A program made the position numbers and the translations under genes. DNA of 64,000 nucleotides. Source: Flammula alnicola. Taxonomy: Eukaryota > Basidiomycota > Agaricomycetes > Agaricales > Strophariaceae. Below the pieces are notes generated by a model, which was given only the letters and a program-made list of their open reading frames with translations, had not been told where the DNA came from and ran no database searches. The number at the start of each line of letters is the position of its first letter. Position 1 is the first letter of the stretch. Positions 38,531 to 51,342 of this stretch are shown piece after piece. The DNA lies in NCBI GenBank assembly GCA_015499995.1, contig JADNRV010000008.1, positions 1 to 64,000 on the forward strand, in the 5' to 3' direction.

Positions 38531-40764
38531 ATGGAAGCTCCACAGGTGGCTGCAATTACACCTCTTACGGGTGAGAACCAAGCTCCATTCTATCGGCGTT
38601 AATGCTAACCTAGAGTCCCTGTGTCTGATAATCGTAGCGTCTCAACTGAGTCGAGGTAGATGGGCTTTTGCCTATGCTCTCGTTACATCCCTGTTTTTTA
38701 CTTGTGGGTATTCTCATTACTGGATTCTATTACGGTCATTGTACTGATCTTTACATACAGGGGGCTTCGCCTATGGAGTGCGTGCATCGTTCACCGCCTG
38801 ACGTGGCGTTAGCCTGACAGAAGTGGTTCATTAGCTTCTCGACGTTTTAAATGCCCATTTTCAAGTAGTCTTCAAGATAAACAAAACACAGAGCACATTG
38901 CTCCAGCTTGCCTACTTTGGCGCGTATCTGGTCTTCTCGCCGGTCGCAGGAATATTTGTGGGTCGTTAATTGCTTCGAGTCAATGGCGATGCCTTATCAA
39001 AATTTTAAGATGCGAAAACACGGATACAAGGTAAGCAAAGCACATGTTCCTCCCAAACCCCATTCTGAATATTCTCACAAGGCTGGTATCCACCTCGGTC
39101 TTACCCTGTATAGTTTAGGTGGCTACCGAAGATTTTTTTTGAGTAGTTGCATGATTGACTTGTGTCGCAGGCGCTGTATTCTTCTGGCCTTCGGCGAAGT
39201 TTCAGAAATATGGGGGCTTCGTTGGGTGCACTTTTGTCATCGGTACGAAGCATATCGCAGCACCTTCCTCGGGCATTTAAGATTCTTATGAATGATGTAA
39301 CTTTCAGGATGTGGACTCTCTACATTAGAAGTCGCCGCCAATTCGTATATCTCGGTCCTTGGGACGCCCAAGTATGCGGCCGCTCGGTTAAATTTCAGTC
39401 AAGGTTTTCAAGGCGTAGCATCATTTGCGGGACCTCTCATAGCATCGCGGTGGTTCTTTTTGGGGGCCAACGCCACTACGCTCCATACTGTCCAATGGTG
39501 CCGTATTTCACGACAAGTTTTGCGAACTTCTATAAATTCTAAATATATTTTCAGGGTGTATCTCGCTGTCGCCGGCCTCGGACTAGTCTTGAATATCATG
39601 TTCTAGTGCGTGCTTAAGCTATACTTTTCGTGGTTCTTCAGCACTGACCAGAGTATTTTTCTAGCTTTTGCGACTTGCCTGAAATTGAGGAAGAATTTGT
39701 TTTACAACAAGTCGCGAAAAGCGGAGACCCTGAAAAGCCCCCGGAATCCTTTTGGAGGCAATACAGATGTCTTTTCGGTTTCGTGGCTCAAACTGCCTAC
39801 GTGTATGCCCAAATTTCTCCTCTTTTTTTCTTCGTCATCATCAAAGACTGAGCCACAGTCTGCCTGCAGGGGCGCGCAAGTTGGTGTTGCTTCCTTGGCA
39901 GTCAATTTCATGCATGAGCAAGGCATCGGAATCAGTACTTCAAAAGCGAGTCAACTTTTCTCGTTTTGTCAAATGACCTTCACATTTGGGAGGTATGCAT
40001 ACTCACAACTTTATAAATAAATAAATCCAAGATATCTCGTAAACTTATCTCAAATCACAGATTCGTCGGTGTTCTCATCCTGAACTTTGTCGATCCAGCT
40101 TTGTTGCTATCGATTTATGCCGTCGCCTGTTCGGTGTTTTCTCTGGGCGTCGCATTCGCCACAGGAAAAGCAGGAATTGGCTGTCTATTCGCACTCTTCT
40201 TCTTTGAATCAATCTGTTACCCGGTATGTTTCATCTGCATACAAGATGAAGAGCAATGTTGTATTGACGATCCGTTGCTTCGGCGCGAGAATAGTGTATT
40301 TTCACGCTCGGAACAAAAAACCTGGGAGTTCACACTAAACAAGGATCGGGTCTCATTGTGATGGTAAAGCATCTAAATTCAGCCTTGAGAGCGTGCAGAA
40401 GGCTAATTATAGCAGGGCGTTGGTGGTGGGGCGTGGTACCCACCTGCTCAGGCCTCGGTCGCTGACAGAATATCAACTCGGAGGTCCTATTTGGTGCCAT
40501 TCTCGGGATACATGGCCATGACCATCTATGCAATGTAAGTTTTCTGCCATGAGTACCTGCTTAGATGTCTAGACTGAATAAAAATCCAATAGCGGGCTGG
40601 TCATTGACCAAGCGAGAAAAGACGAGTTCCGTGTGCGAAATGTTCACGAAATGGACCAACAAGAAGCCACTGCGAGGGTTGCCGAACCGGAAAAAGGCGA
40701 CGAAGAGAATAAAGCTAGCGTTGAGAAGGTCGAGGACTCGGTCGAGATCGTGCGAGTTACATGA
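38531..40764 (+). CDS. MFS transporter, L-fucose permease (FucP) type
   Basis: Major facilitator of about 475 residues with some 14 introns. The start MEAPQVAAITPLT is cytosolic. TM1 reads ALVTSLFFTWGFAYG after splicing at a GTGGGT donor, followed by LLDVLNAHFQVVF and LLQLAYFGAYLVFSPVAG. These are FucP-family signatures. Further segments are KAGIHLGLTLYSLGAVFFWP, CTFVIGCGLSTLEVAANSYI and MTFTFGRFVGVLILNFVDPA. The C-terminal tail is long, charged and hydrophilic (EKGDEENKASVEKVEDSVEI). All exons can be joined in frame, so the gene is intact. Substrate could be fucose, glucose or another hexose; sequence does not decide. Confidence 0.85.
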
Positions 40765-40859
40765 ATGTTGACTGCCTTACAATATGTGCCTTGCTGGCTC
40801 GTAGAATCCCACAAATTCTTGAAAGAAAATCTATTTCTCGGGAATGTAGAAACTGGATA

Positions 40860-41620
40860 TTATACTGCTGATGTCCGTGAACCGGCAATCCGGTCGACCA
40901 CCTGGTGAAGAACGGACGGTGAGAAGTGAGTAACGGGACACTGGGGAGGCGTGCCTTACGGCAGGTATAAGAATAAGTCGATACTCACGGATGAGATGTA
41001 TGGCAGCGATAATAGCGTCCCAATGAACGGCAATTGTCGCAGGAAAGTGATAACCACCGGGAAGAAATCACTGTAGTAGAGAGAACGATATCAGAAAACG
41101 AGAAACAACGGAAGGGCACCCTACGGGCCGACTGCCGACTGTATTCGTGCAAAAGGTGACACGTACCCAAAGAGATTGAGGAAACCGAAAGTCTCGACTA
41201 CCATTCCGATGAAGGGCCACTTGAGGAACACGAGCAGGATTCCGCCGAGGAAGCATACCGTGCCGCGTATTTTCTGCCTTCGCGCGAAGAAGTCGAATGT
41301 CTTTCGGGGCCCGATGATCAACGTGAGTCCAGAAACGAACAGAATCTGTGTAGGAGGGTGGTCGTTGAGTTGTGTCGTTGACACTAGGTGCACTGAAGGG
41401 TGCTATAAGAGACGGCGTACATTGCCGAGAGCGAGAAGGGCGCCGTCGAAGAAGAGCATGACGCCCAATAGCATGAACAGCGCTCCGAAGGTGGTGAGCG
41501 CTACGCCGATTTCTGCGAGGGACGTACGTGTAACATCAGTATGGTCGACACGGCCGACTTGGAAATGAAAATGGTTGGACAAGGAGAGGAAACTCACTCT
41601 GTGCGTCCGAAAGCCACATT
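40860..41620 (-). CDS. GOT1: Golgi transport membrane protein GOT1
   Basis: Tetraspan Golgi/ER protein that assists COPII vesicle fusion. Five exons (41620-41599, 41512-41421, 41345-41167, 41070-40989, 40901-40860) give 138 residues, exactly the length of yeast Got1. The sequence starts MWLSDAQKIGVALTTFGALF and includes GVMLFFDGALLALGN, SGLTLIIGPRKTFDFF and RGTVCFLGGILLVFLKWPFI. It ends VVDRIAGSRTSAV. The first exon is only 22 nt. Every phase fits and the gene is intact. Confidence is high because the hydrophobic pattern and family motifs cover the whole protein. Confidence 0.96.
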
Positions 41621-42233
41621 TTGTTAGGAATACGACAAGGGTATCGAAGAAAGAGGTGGAAAAGAAGGGTAAAGGCGAGAGTAAGTAGGAGGCTCGACGA
41701 GCAGGTAGAGCGTGACGTTGAAGAGGACAGCAACTAGTGGTCACGCGGCAACGGTATGCGTGGAACTCAACGCGTCTCCATTTTTGGCACTCAGAATCAT
41801 CACTCGCAAACCTCTGCGCTGCGCACAACAGTACGTGGTCCACTCGTGTTGCGTAGTCAATTATAAGTAGTCTCAGTCCGATAAAGATAGAAGCTTAAGC
41901 TCGCAGGTATTATAAGCATATCATACAAGCACTGAAGCCTGAATCTTTACTGTACTGCATGTAGCTGTACTATGTACAAGTTGAAGGGAATGTCGAAAAG
42001 TTGTCGCTCGAAACTGGAGTCGGAGGAGCCCTGTAATACCGTAAAACCTTAAAGAATAAATAGAAACAAAAAAGCAACAGTGTAGTACAATAACAGTAGT
42101 AGTAGAGTGTCAAGGAGTGAGTTTCATATGCATGTAGTAAGTGTTCGGGATAGCTAAAAAAATCCGGTGATTAAAAAAAAAAAAAAGACAGAGGGATAAG
42201 AGCAACTAAAAAAAATGCAAGCCACGGCATATC
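41621..42233. other. intergenic region
   Basis: About 610 bp between two minus-strand genes, holding the GOT1 promoter and the 3' flank of the next gene. A near-pure A tract (42172-42187) and A-rich stretches were noted; no gene was seen. Confidence 0.45.
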
Positions 42234-43970
42234 CTACCGTGCATGCTTCGCCCGAATGACACGATCGAACGACTCCCTTATCGGGGTGCGTCTCGACAGA
42301 ACCGTAAGGTGATTATGCAAATACGGCCCAGGCAGCAGCGGGTGTATCGCCTCCACATTCGAGTGCGGGTTCACCGGCGGGAAGAACGCAATAGTCTGCG
42401 GCGACGGCGGGCGCGTCACACTCGGGATATTCGACAGCGACTCCAGCGCGCGGACGACGACGCCGTGGACATCGTCGACAGCGTGCGCGCGCGGTCGAGC
42501 GTCCACGGCGCCGCGGCCTCCCGGACGAACCCCCCATGCACAGGGATTGTGTTCGCAGAGCGCGCCGAGGAGAACGACGTGCGTCTCACATCCGGCGCGA
42601 ACGCCGCCGCCGCGGCGTGCGGGAGGTCCGCCGACACAGGCGAGCCGGAGGACGTCTTCACGCTCGTGGGCGAGGACGCGAGGAAGGCCCGCCCGCTGTG
42701 TGTGCTGCCGGGCGGCGAGGCGGATGATATCTCGGGGAGGGCGGCGCTGGTTGGCACGACGGTGAGAGGGGCTAGGGGCACGGGTTTGGGCACAAGGTTT
42801 ACGTGTCCGTGCGATAAGCCGCGAATCAAGGGGTGCGGACGTAAGGGGTGCTGGTGCTCGCTTCGGCTCTGGATGGAGTGTGTGGATGGCGGCCGTGAGG
42901 TACGCTTGTGACGAGGGCTGCGTTGCGGCGGAGAGGTAACGTTTGTGCTTGGGGTTCTCTGAGAGGTGCGGGTTCGGTTCGTGGGGGCTGCGCTCGACGG
43001 TCCATGGGGGGCTGTTGAACAGGAGGTGGCGGTGGCGGTGGTTGGTATGGCTGTTGCTGAACAGGCTGTGGTGGTGGTTGGACCTGGGGCTGTTTAGGAG
43101 AAGGCGGTCTTGGGGTAACAGTAGCAGTACGTTCTAGTCTCGTCAGTTGTTCGAAATCGGACGGGCGGGCGGTATTCACGCGGATCAAGCCAGAGTCGGT
43201 CTGAGTTTGAGTTGGAGGCTGATGCTGATATTGCTGCTGCTGCTGTGGATGTTGCTGTTGTTGATATTGCTGCGGCAGCTGCTGTTGATATTGCTGTTGA
43301 GGAGCCAGCAACGAGGCTGAGGTGGAGGCTGAGGCTGTGGAGGGATCTGGAGGTGCTGCAGCAAGGCCGAGTCAATGCCATCCTCCGACGCAGTGTCCGA
43401 GTCAGAATCCTGGTTATCAGGCGTCGCTGCCCCACTCTCGCTCGACTCCCACTCGTCGTCCTCCTCGTCCTCGTCACCGTTGTCGCCGTTCGCAGCGAGC
43501 GTGAAGGCTTTGCCGTTGGCCGCCTTGCGTGCGGCTGCTGGTGTTGCTGTGATGTTGCTGCTGCAGCTGGTGGTGCGGCGCCAACCGCTTCTGCGCAAGC
43601 GCCAGCTGCTCTCTCGAATGAATCCGCTGACTGCTGTTCACCCGCACAAACGGAGGTGCGGGCTTGGTTTGGTGTGCCTGAGAAAAACAAACAAGGCAAG
43701 GTGAGTAAACACATAGACGCTCTGAGTATATAAATACCAGCTATATAGCTGGCTATAGCGGGATGACGAGAGAAAAGTGAATATATTAACGGACCTCATG
43801 AACATATGTGGCTGCCTTCTTGGGTGGCTTATCGGCGGCAGCGGCGTGTTTGGGCGGCAGCTGGGCGTCTTTCTGCGTTAACTGGAAGTTCGCGCCGAGT
43901 TTGGTGCTGGAAGAGGTCGCGAGTGGGGGCGCAGCTGCCCCGTCCCCGATCCCCGCGTCGATTTGTGCAT
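42234..43970 (-). CDS. Gln/Pro-rich low-complexity protein, frame interrupted
   Basis: I do not recognise the family. Pieces in three frames appear to form one gene read leftwards. The probable start is near 43970 (MHK..DAGIGDGAAAPP), then KLGANFQLTQKDAQLPPKHA and PPFVRVNSSQRIHSREQLAL. An acidic segment GDNGDEDEEDDEWESSESGA is followed by a Gln-rich run (APQQQYQQQLPQQYQQQQ) and a Pro-rich run. After that come VRTP|LIRGLSHGHVNLVP and, at the end, ALESLSNIPSVTRPPSPQTI and TVLSRRTPIRESFDRVIRAK. Frame breaks occur near 43963, 43545, 43313, 42832 and 42505; most look like one missing base in a short homopolymer. A transcriptional regulator is plausible from composition only. Confidence 0.5.
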
Positions 43971-44510
43971 CGCAGAAACCTCGAGCTCGTTGAAGGCGAG
44001 GAGTTGAAAGTTAGTCGATACAGCTATTCGTGCTTCAATTGATAAGGAAAAACCAGTGGCACCGATCCTCGTCCTAGTGGCCTTAGTCGCAGTCGGCAGA
44101 GAGGCAGCGAAAAAGAGAGTAATAAAAGGACAGCGACCGCGCTCCCTTTCTTTTTGCCGTCGAGTGAGAGATAAGCCTGCTGCCCAAATGCTTATTAATA
44201 TGTGACCGTCAACAAAATCACGCGCGTCCCGATATAGCACACGGTGCCTCACACTTCCCACGCCGTGCTTGTTACAAAAAAAAGTTGGAGGTGCGGGCCG
44301 CCGAACCCTTTGGTATTTACGACGAGAGACGATCTTTCTTTAGGACAACCTTATCCATCCCCGCCTTCTCCCTTCTCTGCTTCGTCACATCGCTTTTGAC
44401 TTGACTTTGATATAAACCCACCCCACCCCACCCCGCCTGCCCACTCGCGAAGCAAAGCAAATTTGTGAAGCAAAAGCACTCAGCACACGATCGACCAGTG
44501 ACGAAGAGCG
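43971..44510. other. divergent intergenic region, Gln-rich gene / UTP6
   Basis: This region includes a CACCCCACCCC tract near 44419-44437 and a GATATAAA at about 44409 that could serve UTP6 as a TATA-like element. No other gene was seen. Confidence 0.4.
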
Positions 44511-46411
44511 ATGGAGAGGGTACATTTCCAGCAGGAGCAGATGCTCGACGAGCTCAAGGATCTCGTGGAGAAGAACCTCTTTACCGAGGTGCGTCTCCGT
44601 ATCCATCCATTGACTCTGTTTACCCTGTACTGGGGACATTCATTTAATTCTAATTCGCACTTGCGCACACAACACACAGAAGGAGACGAAGCAGATCATG
44701 AAGAAGCGGACGGCGTTCGAGACGGCGCTGGTGCGCCGCGTCGCGAAAAAGGCGGACTACCTGCGCTATGCGGCGTACGAGATGGGGCTGGAGCAGTTGC
44801 GCCGCAAGCGTGTGGAGAGGATGAGTGAGTCGTCGTTCGTCGTTCGTCGTTCAGTTATTCTCTCATCTCATTTCACCTTCTCTCATGTCACCCTTCTCCT
44901 GCCACTGAATAATACATCTACTTACTACGCCGTCATTCCACCACTACTACTTATACTAACACCACCACCATCAACTACAGAGCTCCCCCCTGCACCAGCC
45001 ACGATATCCTCGTACGCCCTCGTGCGGCGGCAGTTCCATATCTTCGAGCGCGCGGTGCGGAAATTCAAGGCGGACGTCGGGCTCTGGGTGCAGTATATCC
45101 AGGTCGCCAAGCGGGAGGGCGCGAGGGCGTTGGTGGGGAGGATCACTGCGAGGTGTGTGTTTTTTTAGTTTTAGTTTTTTTATTGGACTTTGGACCCCTT
45201 TTTGTTTTATTGCACCGGTGGTTTCCTCCATCCGTGCGTCCTCCGACCTTCGACCTCGAGGCCATTGTTTTTTTTTTCTTCTTTTTTTTTTTTTCGGTTG
45301 CGTTCAACGGGGGTGTCGTCAATTAGTGACCGGGGGGAATGTACACGCGTAAAAGCGCAGCGTTATACTAATTAATCACCACGCTGCTGCTGCGTTTTTT
45401 CTTATATCCTTGTTCTCATTTTTTTAATTTCATCCATTTATCCAATTTGATATTAATTTGATTGACATCATTACGCCTGTCCAGAGCCCTGCAACTGCAC
45501 CCCAACAAGCCGGCGCTGTTCATTCTTGCCGCGTCGCACGAGCTGGAGCGACAGTCGCCGTCGGCGGCACGCACGTTGCTGCAGCGCGGGATCCGGATGA
45601 ACCCTGAGAGCATGGACATGTGGACGGGGTATGTGTCGATGGAGATGGGGTTTGTTGAGAGTCTGAGGAGGAGGTGGGATGTGCTTGGGATTGAGGTGCC
45701 AAGGGATGCCAAGGAGAAGACGCACGACCCGAGCAGTGATATTATGGGGGAGAGGATAGAGGAGGAGCAGGTGGAGGAGAGCGCGGCAGGGATGGACGCC
45801 GAGTACGAGAATGCAGGGGACAGCGGTGCCGAGGCGCGGCGGAAAGTGATGGATGGGGCGATCGTTGAATCTGTGATTTCCAGCGCGGCGCGAGGTATGT
45901 TTTATGATTTTTTATTTCAGTGTGATAGGGATTTACGTGTGGTGTGGTAGCGGTGCCTCGGGTGGAGATGTTTGAGGGATCAAGGGCGTGATCAGTAAAT
46001 ATCCATCACCGGAGAGGTTGCGGAGGAAGCTTCTGGAGCACCTGTATCGGGAGCTTCGAAGCACACTGGCGTCAGATGGACGTGCGGTGGTGTTGTATGC
46101 TTCGCGGTTTGTACCGGATGGGGTGGCAGGACGGAGCTTGTTTCGGGACTGAGAGCTGCCAACGAGGAGATTCTGGCGCGGGTGAAGAGTGACGGCTCAG
46201 AAGCGCTGTGCAAAGCGTATGTTGGGTTTGTGGAGGACTGGTGTTCTCGCAGCGACGTGGATGACACACTGGTATGTAAATGATAACTTTAATTGTGTAG
46301 TCTATTTACTAACGGAGATCGCCCTAGAAACGGTATTTAATTGGGACGGTGGAAAGAAACTTGGTGGTTGAATCAGGATCACTGTTGGCTGGGCAGATCA
46401 GACGAATATAG
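44511..46411 (+). CDS. UTP6: U3 snoRNP (SSU processome) protein UTP6
   Basis: Nucleolar HAT-repeat protein required for 18S rRNA maturation. Exon 1 (44511-44588) encodes MERVHFQQEQMLDELKDLVE, the Utp6 N-terminus. Exon 2 begins at 44680 (KQIMKKRTAFETALVRRVAK), then SSYALVRRQFHIFERAVRKF, LWVQYIQVAKREGARALVGR and RALQLHPNKPALFILAASHE. HAT-type aromatic spacing is clear. The C-terminus, FVEDWCSRSDVDDTLKRYLI then VERNLVVESG, is complete. Two frame breaks need one added base each: 45976-45979 (MFEG to IKGVISKYPSPERL) and 46127-46132 (DGVAG to ELVSGLRAANEE), both in G runs. One intron (about 45154-45483) is 330 nt, long for this window. The gene is probably intact in the organism. Confidence 0.87.
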
Positions 46412-47016
46412 CGAGCTGAGAATGCCGACGAGTGCGTAGAATAGAGGCAATGAGAGGCGCAAGTGAGGATGTGTGACTCATGTTGGTCGTGGGAAGTGTA
46501 GCATGTGTACATTATCAGTGGATGCACATGTAGCTGCGGAGAAGTGTGGACTGTATTTAGAAATAGGCTAAGAGTGCATGTGTGTTGCGAATGGAGCACA
46601 TGGTTCTTTCGTAAACAGTTGACAAGTTCGCCTTCTTTCTCTTTCTCTCTCTCTCCCATCTTCATTATCGGTGAGCACACCACTCTGTTTTTCTTTTCTC
46701 CTGTTCTCTTATACCCTCCCTGCTAGTCCATCCTTCGCCTCTAGTGTCCTCCATCTCAGGCGTCCCCCGGGCGTCGTCCTTATCCGCCCAGAAACGACCT
46801 TTTGGAGGGGAGCTCTTTGCATGTATCTCGGCCTAATAAACCAGCTCAGACTCTAAGCCGGTCTCGTCTGAACGGACTTTTGCCGCCAAGCAGAGACAAT
46901 CGTTGCTGTCAATTCCATGTTGCAGTACCCCGTCCAGCTGCCTCCGCTGTCCCTCTCGTCCCAAAAGAAACCGCAGAACGCTGCTCCTATTAAAGACCTG
47001 GATTATCCTCGCCATA
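46412..47016. other. intergenic region upstream of kinase gene
   Basis: This stretch contains CT-rich tracts (about 46630-46740) typical of fungal promoters. No gene was recognised. Confidence 0.45.
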
Positions 47017-50000
47017 ATGACCACCCCTCCGCCGCCGCAATCTTGAACAGAAAGCGTCGTTCCATCCTTTCCTCTGCCTCCCCGCTTTCTATTTCTACTA
47101 ATTTGCCCATTTTTCCTTCTTCCACCTCTTCCCCTTCAACCGCATCTGCAAAGCTTCCACGTAGCCCTTACATCTCCTCCGTCCTCTTCCCACCCCCGTT
47201 CCATTTCCCAACCAACCCCTCGTCGATCGTTCAAGGTCCGTCGCTGCCTCCACCGCATCTCAGTCCATCGAGGATGTCTTGGCACCCGGTGATATCGTCG
47301 GCGATGGTTTCTACCTCCAGGGTGAACCCATCCGTCTCGTCTCAAACGGTGCCGCAGATCTTGCCCATCCCGAACCGCTCAGGAACTCGAGGTCATCAAG
47401 CAGCTCGGTACCGGTAGCTATGCAGTTGTTTACCTTGTTCAAGAGGTCCTATCCCGTCCCGTGCCCTCCGAGGACGGCCACATGTCAACTATCGGCCTCA
47501 TGGAGTTGGACAACAAGTCGATAGGGCAGGGTGCCAGCACCGTCTATGGTCGGAAGTATGCTATCAAATGCTTATCGAAAGCCGACCTCGACGAGGACGC
47601 TCAGGCGGTTCAAATGTCCGAGGTACGTGTACTGTCTTAGTCATGTTGATCATTCCTAACACTTTTATGCAGGTTACCATTCATCAGTCATTGCACCTGC
47701 ATCCCAATATCGTCACGCTTCATCGCACTCTTGAAACTTCTGCCTTTTTGCTCCTCCTTCTCGAGTATGTCCCAGGAGAGGACCTCTTTTATTTCCTCGA
47801 ACAAGCCCGCGACCATTATGACCTCGATCACCCCACCGACTCTTCAGTCTCGTCTTCTCACACGCCCCCAACTCCCAGCTTGCTTTCCAACATGCACCCT
47901 TCCCAACTTCTTTCTCGCACCCGTCTCCGCCTTATCTCCTCCATGTTTAGCCAGATGTGCGATGCCGTCGCCGCTTGCCATGCACAACACGTCTTTCACC
48001 GCGATATCAAGCCCGAAAACTTTATCGTCACCGACGGACACTTCACCTCGCTCGACGGTCGCTCGGAGCGCAAAGTCATCGTCAAGCTTACCGACTTTGG
48101 TCTCTCCACTACGGACTTGGAATCGGCTGATATGGATTGCGGTAGTGCCCCTTATATGAGCTATGGTGTGTTCTTTCATCTTATCACCGCTACATGTGCT
48201 GATCCCTCTGCAGAATGCAGAAATAATGTCGCTCCTACTTATCGTCCCGTGCTGCCGATGTCTGGTCTTTGGGCATCGTGCTCATTAATATGTGCGTCCA
48301 TTGTCCTGCGTGAGAATTGACCCAGTGTCTAAATGTGAAAAAAAAATAGGTTGTACCACTTTAACCCCTGGACCGACACCGCCCAGGGCTCCTGTTCTTC
48401 GTTTGATCTCTATCTCAAGGACCCCGTCAACTTTTTCATGCAGCGTTTCAACGGCATGACCAAGCCCGTCGCCGAGGTCCTCGCCACCAAGGTCTTCTGC
48501 CTGCTCGACGACCAGCATGACGACTCCAAGCGCATGAGCGCGGCCGAGTTTGGCGCGTGGGCGCGGGGTCTTCCCACTCTCCTGGGCGGACACGGCGTGC
48601 ACCGGACGGTGTCCAGCGGGTCCGCGACTCAGGGTCATCGGCTCTCGCTCTCGATTCCCATGTCGCACCGGCCCTCCTCCAGGCATCCGTCGTCTGCGGG
48701 CACTGCGACCGCCGTCCGAACGACCCCGGCCATGCCCCGCGCTCGCTCTCACGTGCGCCGTCCCTGGAGCCCGCGTTGAGGCGTTTGAGAGGGAGGAACA
48801 GGAGCTGTCCACGGTTATCGATCAGGATAACGAGGACGACGACGAGGGCGATATTGAGATTGAGGGTATGACGTCCCGCTCGACGTCGACGAACAAGCGA
48901 CGGAAGAGGGGCGCGAGGAAGGGGAAGGGGACTTTGGCTGCGGGTGTTGTTGTTCCTGCTGTTCCTGCTGCTGCTGCTACGAGCCCGACACGCCGCAGGA
49001 CACTACGTTGCTGACGTTGGCGGCTGCTTCGCAGTCGCTTGCTCGGGAGATCAGCATGGCGTCCAAGTCGACTCTGTCCGCTCGGGCTCGATCAAGACCA
49101 CCTCGACCAAGACCTCCAAGACTTCCAAGACCTCCTCGTCCTCGACGCGCTCCAAGAAGCCGTTCGAGCCGGTGTCGATGTATGCGCTTCCTACGCCGCT
49201 TTTATCCCGTCCTCCGCCGCGTCCTTCTCCTCCTGCCAGTGTCGCTTCCGTCGCTGCACCTGAACCTGCACCTGCTCCTGCTCCTGCTCCTGCTACACCT
49301 GTGACCAAGAAGCCGTCCAAGTGGAAACTCGGGTTTGGCAAAAACACCTCGAGCAATGCCAACGCTGCACCTCCTGCGGGGCGGATCTCGCCTGTGGAGG
49401 AAGTCGCCTCGCCGCCGACGTCGCTGGACCTGTCGCCCTCGCAGGCCATGGCTACGACTGCGAGCAATGTGACGAGCCTGCTGATGGGGCTGAACGCCCC
49501 GCCCGCGCCGTTGTCCGCTGTTTCGGCGTCCGCGTCCAGAGTCGAGCTCGAGTCGTCGCCGTCGTCGTCCTCTACCTGGAGTCGAGGGCGGCGTGCCCGG
49601 GACTCGCCGGTGCGGGCAGCGGCTTTGGGTGTTGATGCCGCTGCAGCGAGGAGGAACCCGAGCAGGTCGCCTGGATACGCGCTCTCGTCTGCCAGTCCCC
49701 ATTCTAACTCTGTACACTCGCTTCATCAATACCAACACCAGCAACAACTTCATCCACCACAGCAACAGCATCAACATCAACATCCACAGCAGTCGCAATC
49801 GCAATTGTACCCCAACGCCAGCAGCAACAGCGCGAGCAATAACCGCGCTGTGTCGCCGAATAGTACACGGAGCGGGGGGCGCCCTGTCGTGTCGTCCTCC
49901 GCGAGCTCGGTGGTGTCGTCGAACTGGCGCAGCTCGATGAGCACGTCGAGCAGCGCCGGGACGTCGACGTCGGCGTTTACGCGGTATAGCAACTCGAGCG

Positions 50001-50553
50001 CGCGGAGTGTCTCGACGACGGCCACCAGTGTGTCGTCGGCCAGCTGGCGCACGAGCGTGAAGCCGTCGTCGACGTATTCTCGTCCGGGGCGGCGGCGACT
50101 GGGTATTCGAGGGATAATATACCGAAGAACATCAAGAGTGAGTTTTTTTTTTTTCTTTTTTATGGTTATCGTATGCTCATGATTTATTGTTACGTACTAA
50201 TGTTTAGTCATGGACGGTGTTCCTTGGGAGCTCGACCAGCTACCCCGCGGGCAGCACCCCAATCCCGTCGGCGACATCTTCGGCTCTCCTCCTGTGCGGA
50301 AGCAGCGCACGCGCAAGCCCAAGACCTCAAGCTCGATACGATCAATGAGCGGGGTCCGTCTGGTAGCGGCCCGACGAGCGCCGGCCACCACCACCCGAAG
50401 TCGCCTGAGAACTTGAGAAGGGATGCGTCGACGAGCACGACGGATCTTGCGGGCGCTGCGGGTGGGAAGGATGATAATGGGGAAGGCGTGAAGAAGGTGC
50501 AGAAGGGCCAGATTAATGCCTTGGCCAAGATGCTTTCTGCGCTTCGTCGGTGA
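47017..50553 (+). CDS. Ran1/Ksp1-like Ser/Thr protein kinase, frame interrupted
   Basis: The kinase domain is clear: IKQLGTGSYAVVYLVQEV (glycine loop), GRKYAIKCLSKADL (VAIK lysine), LLLEYVPGEDLFYFLEQA and FHRDIKPENFIV (catalytic loop). KLTDFGLSTTDLE (DFG), APYMSY|ECRNN and ADVWSLGIVLINM follow. LYHFNPWTDTAQGS after the kinase core is typical of the Ran1/Ksp1/Sks1 group, which acts in nutrient and meiotic control. The C-terminal 500 residues are disordered, Ser/Pro/Gln-rich, and end KGQINALAKMLSALRR. Exons: 47017-47622, 47673-48165, 48214-48291, 48350-50137, 50208-50553. Frame breaks are seen near 47041, 47375, 48241 and between 48560 and 49050; each fits a missing base. The start at 47017 (MTTPPPPQS) is tentative. 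Confidence 0.78.
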
Positions 50554-50576
50554 CCCTAGGCGCTCGGTTGGGGTTG

Positions 50577-50690
50577 ATGATTTTTTTCGACGACGATGAT
50601 GGATGATGATGATGGTTTTGGTTTTGGTTGACGATGGTTGGTTGGTTGGGTTGGTTGATGACGGGATGACGGATGATGATGAACATGGAC
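50577..50690. repeat. simple-sequence region (GATGAT / GGTTGG)
   Basis: Directly after the kinase stop codon lies a low-complexity stretch of interspersed GATGATG and GGTTGGTTGG repeats. It is probably 3'UTR sequence. Confidence 0.7.
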
Positions 50691-51342
50691 AATTTTTTTA
50701 GTGGCTGGGTCCTTTACTTCGTCCTGCTGTTGGACGTTCGCAGCGGATAGGAGCTTGAAGGCCAGTGCACGGCGGCGCAGCAGCAGGCGGCAACAACAGC
50801 AGATACTTACACACACACGCAGACACACACACAGAAGCAGCAGCATTACGGACCACACGCATTTGTTTCCCCCTTCCCCCTCCTCCCCTCCCTCCTCTTT
50901 TGTATTGGTACAGTAGTTTATTTCACGGTGCGCACAGTCAAATTTGTTTGCTCTCTCAAGTCCACTACAATTGGCTCTTTTATGATGGTTTTTCGCCCTA
51001 GCCGTTTAATTTGACTTGCTGTTTCAAACTTCCAAAACTAGTAGGGAGTGTATTTTTTTTTTCCAGCCCCCCATCGGGCGCGCCCCCAGCGGGCATACTT
51101 GCTCGCACTTGCACAACTCATAACACACACTCACACGCATATAAGACGTCTGTCGCTCCTTGCAATTTTCATTATTTCTTCATCTGGTAGTGGTACATGT
51201 ACTTAATTACCTTTGTCTCTCATTTTTGTTATTCATTTTCTCTCGTTCTCTTTCCCTTTCTTTTTCTTTTTTTTTCTTTTTCCTGTTTTATCAACTCAAT
51301 CCAATAACAAGTCCCTCATTGTGCAATCTTAAAGTTATAGTT
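50691..51342. other. kinase 3' flank, low complexity
   Basis: Pyrimidine-rich tracts (around 50870-50900 and 51240-51290) and an ACACAC/CAGCAG patch (about 50800-50845) dominate. No gene was recognised. Confidence 0.45.

Noticed and set aside
42243..42911. 222-codon plus-strand open frame opposite the Gln-rich gene
   Set aside because: GC-rich, Arg-rich shadow of the minus-strand coding frame; no domain seen.
49202..49804. 200-codon minus-strand open frame in the kinase tail
   Set aside because: Antisense to Ser/Pro/Gln-rich coding sequence; Arg-rich translation without domains.
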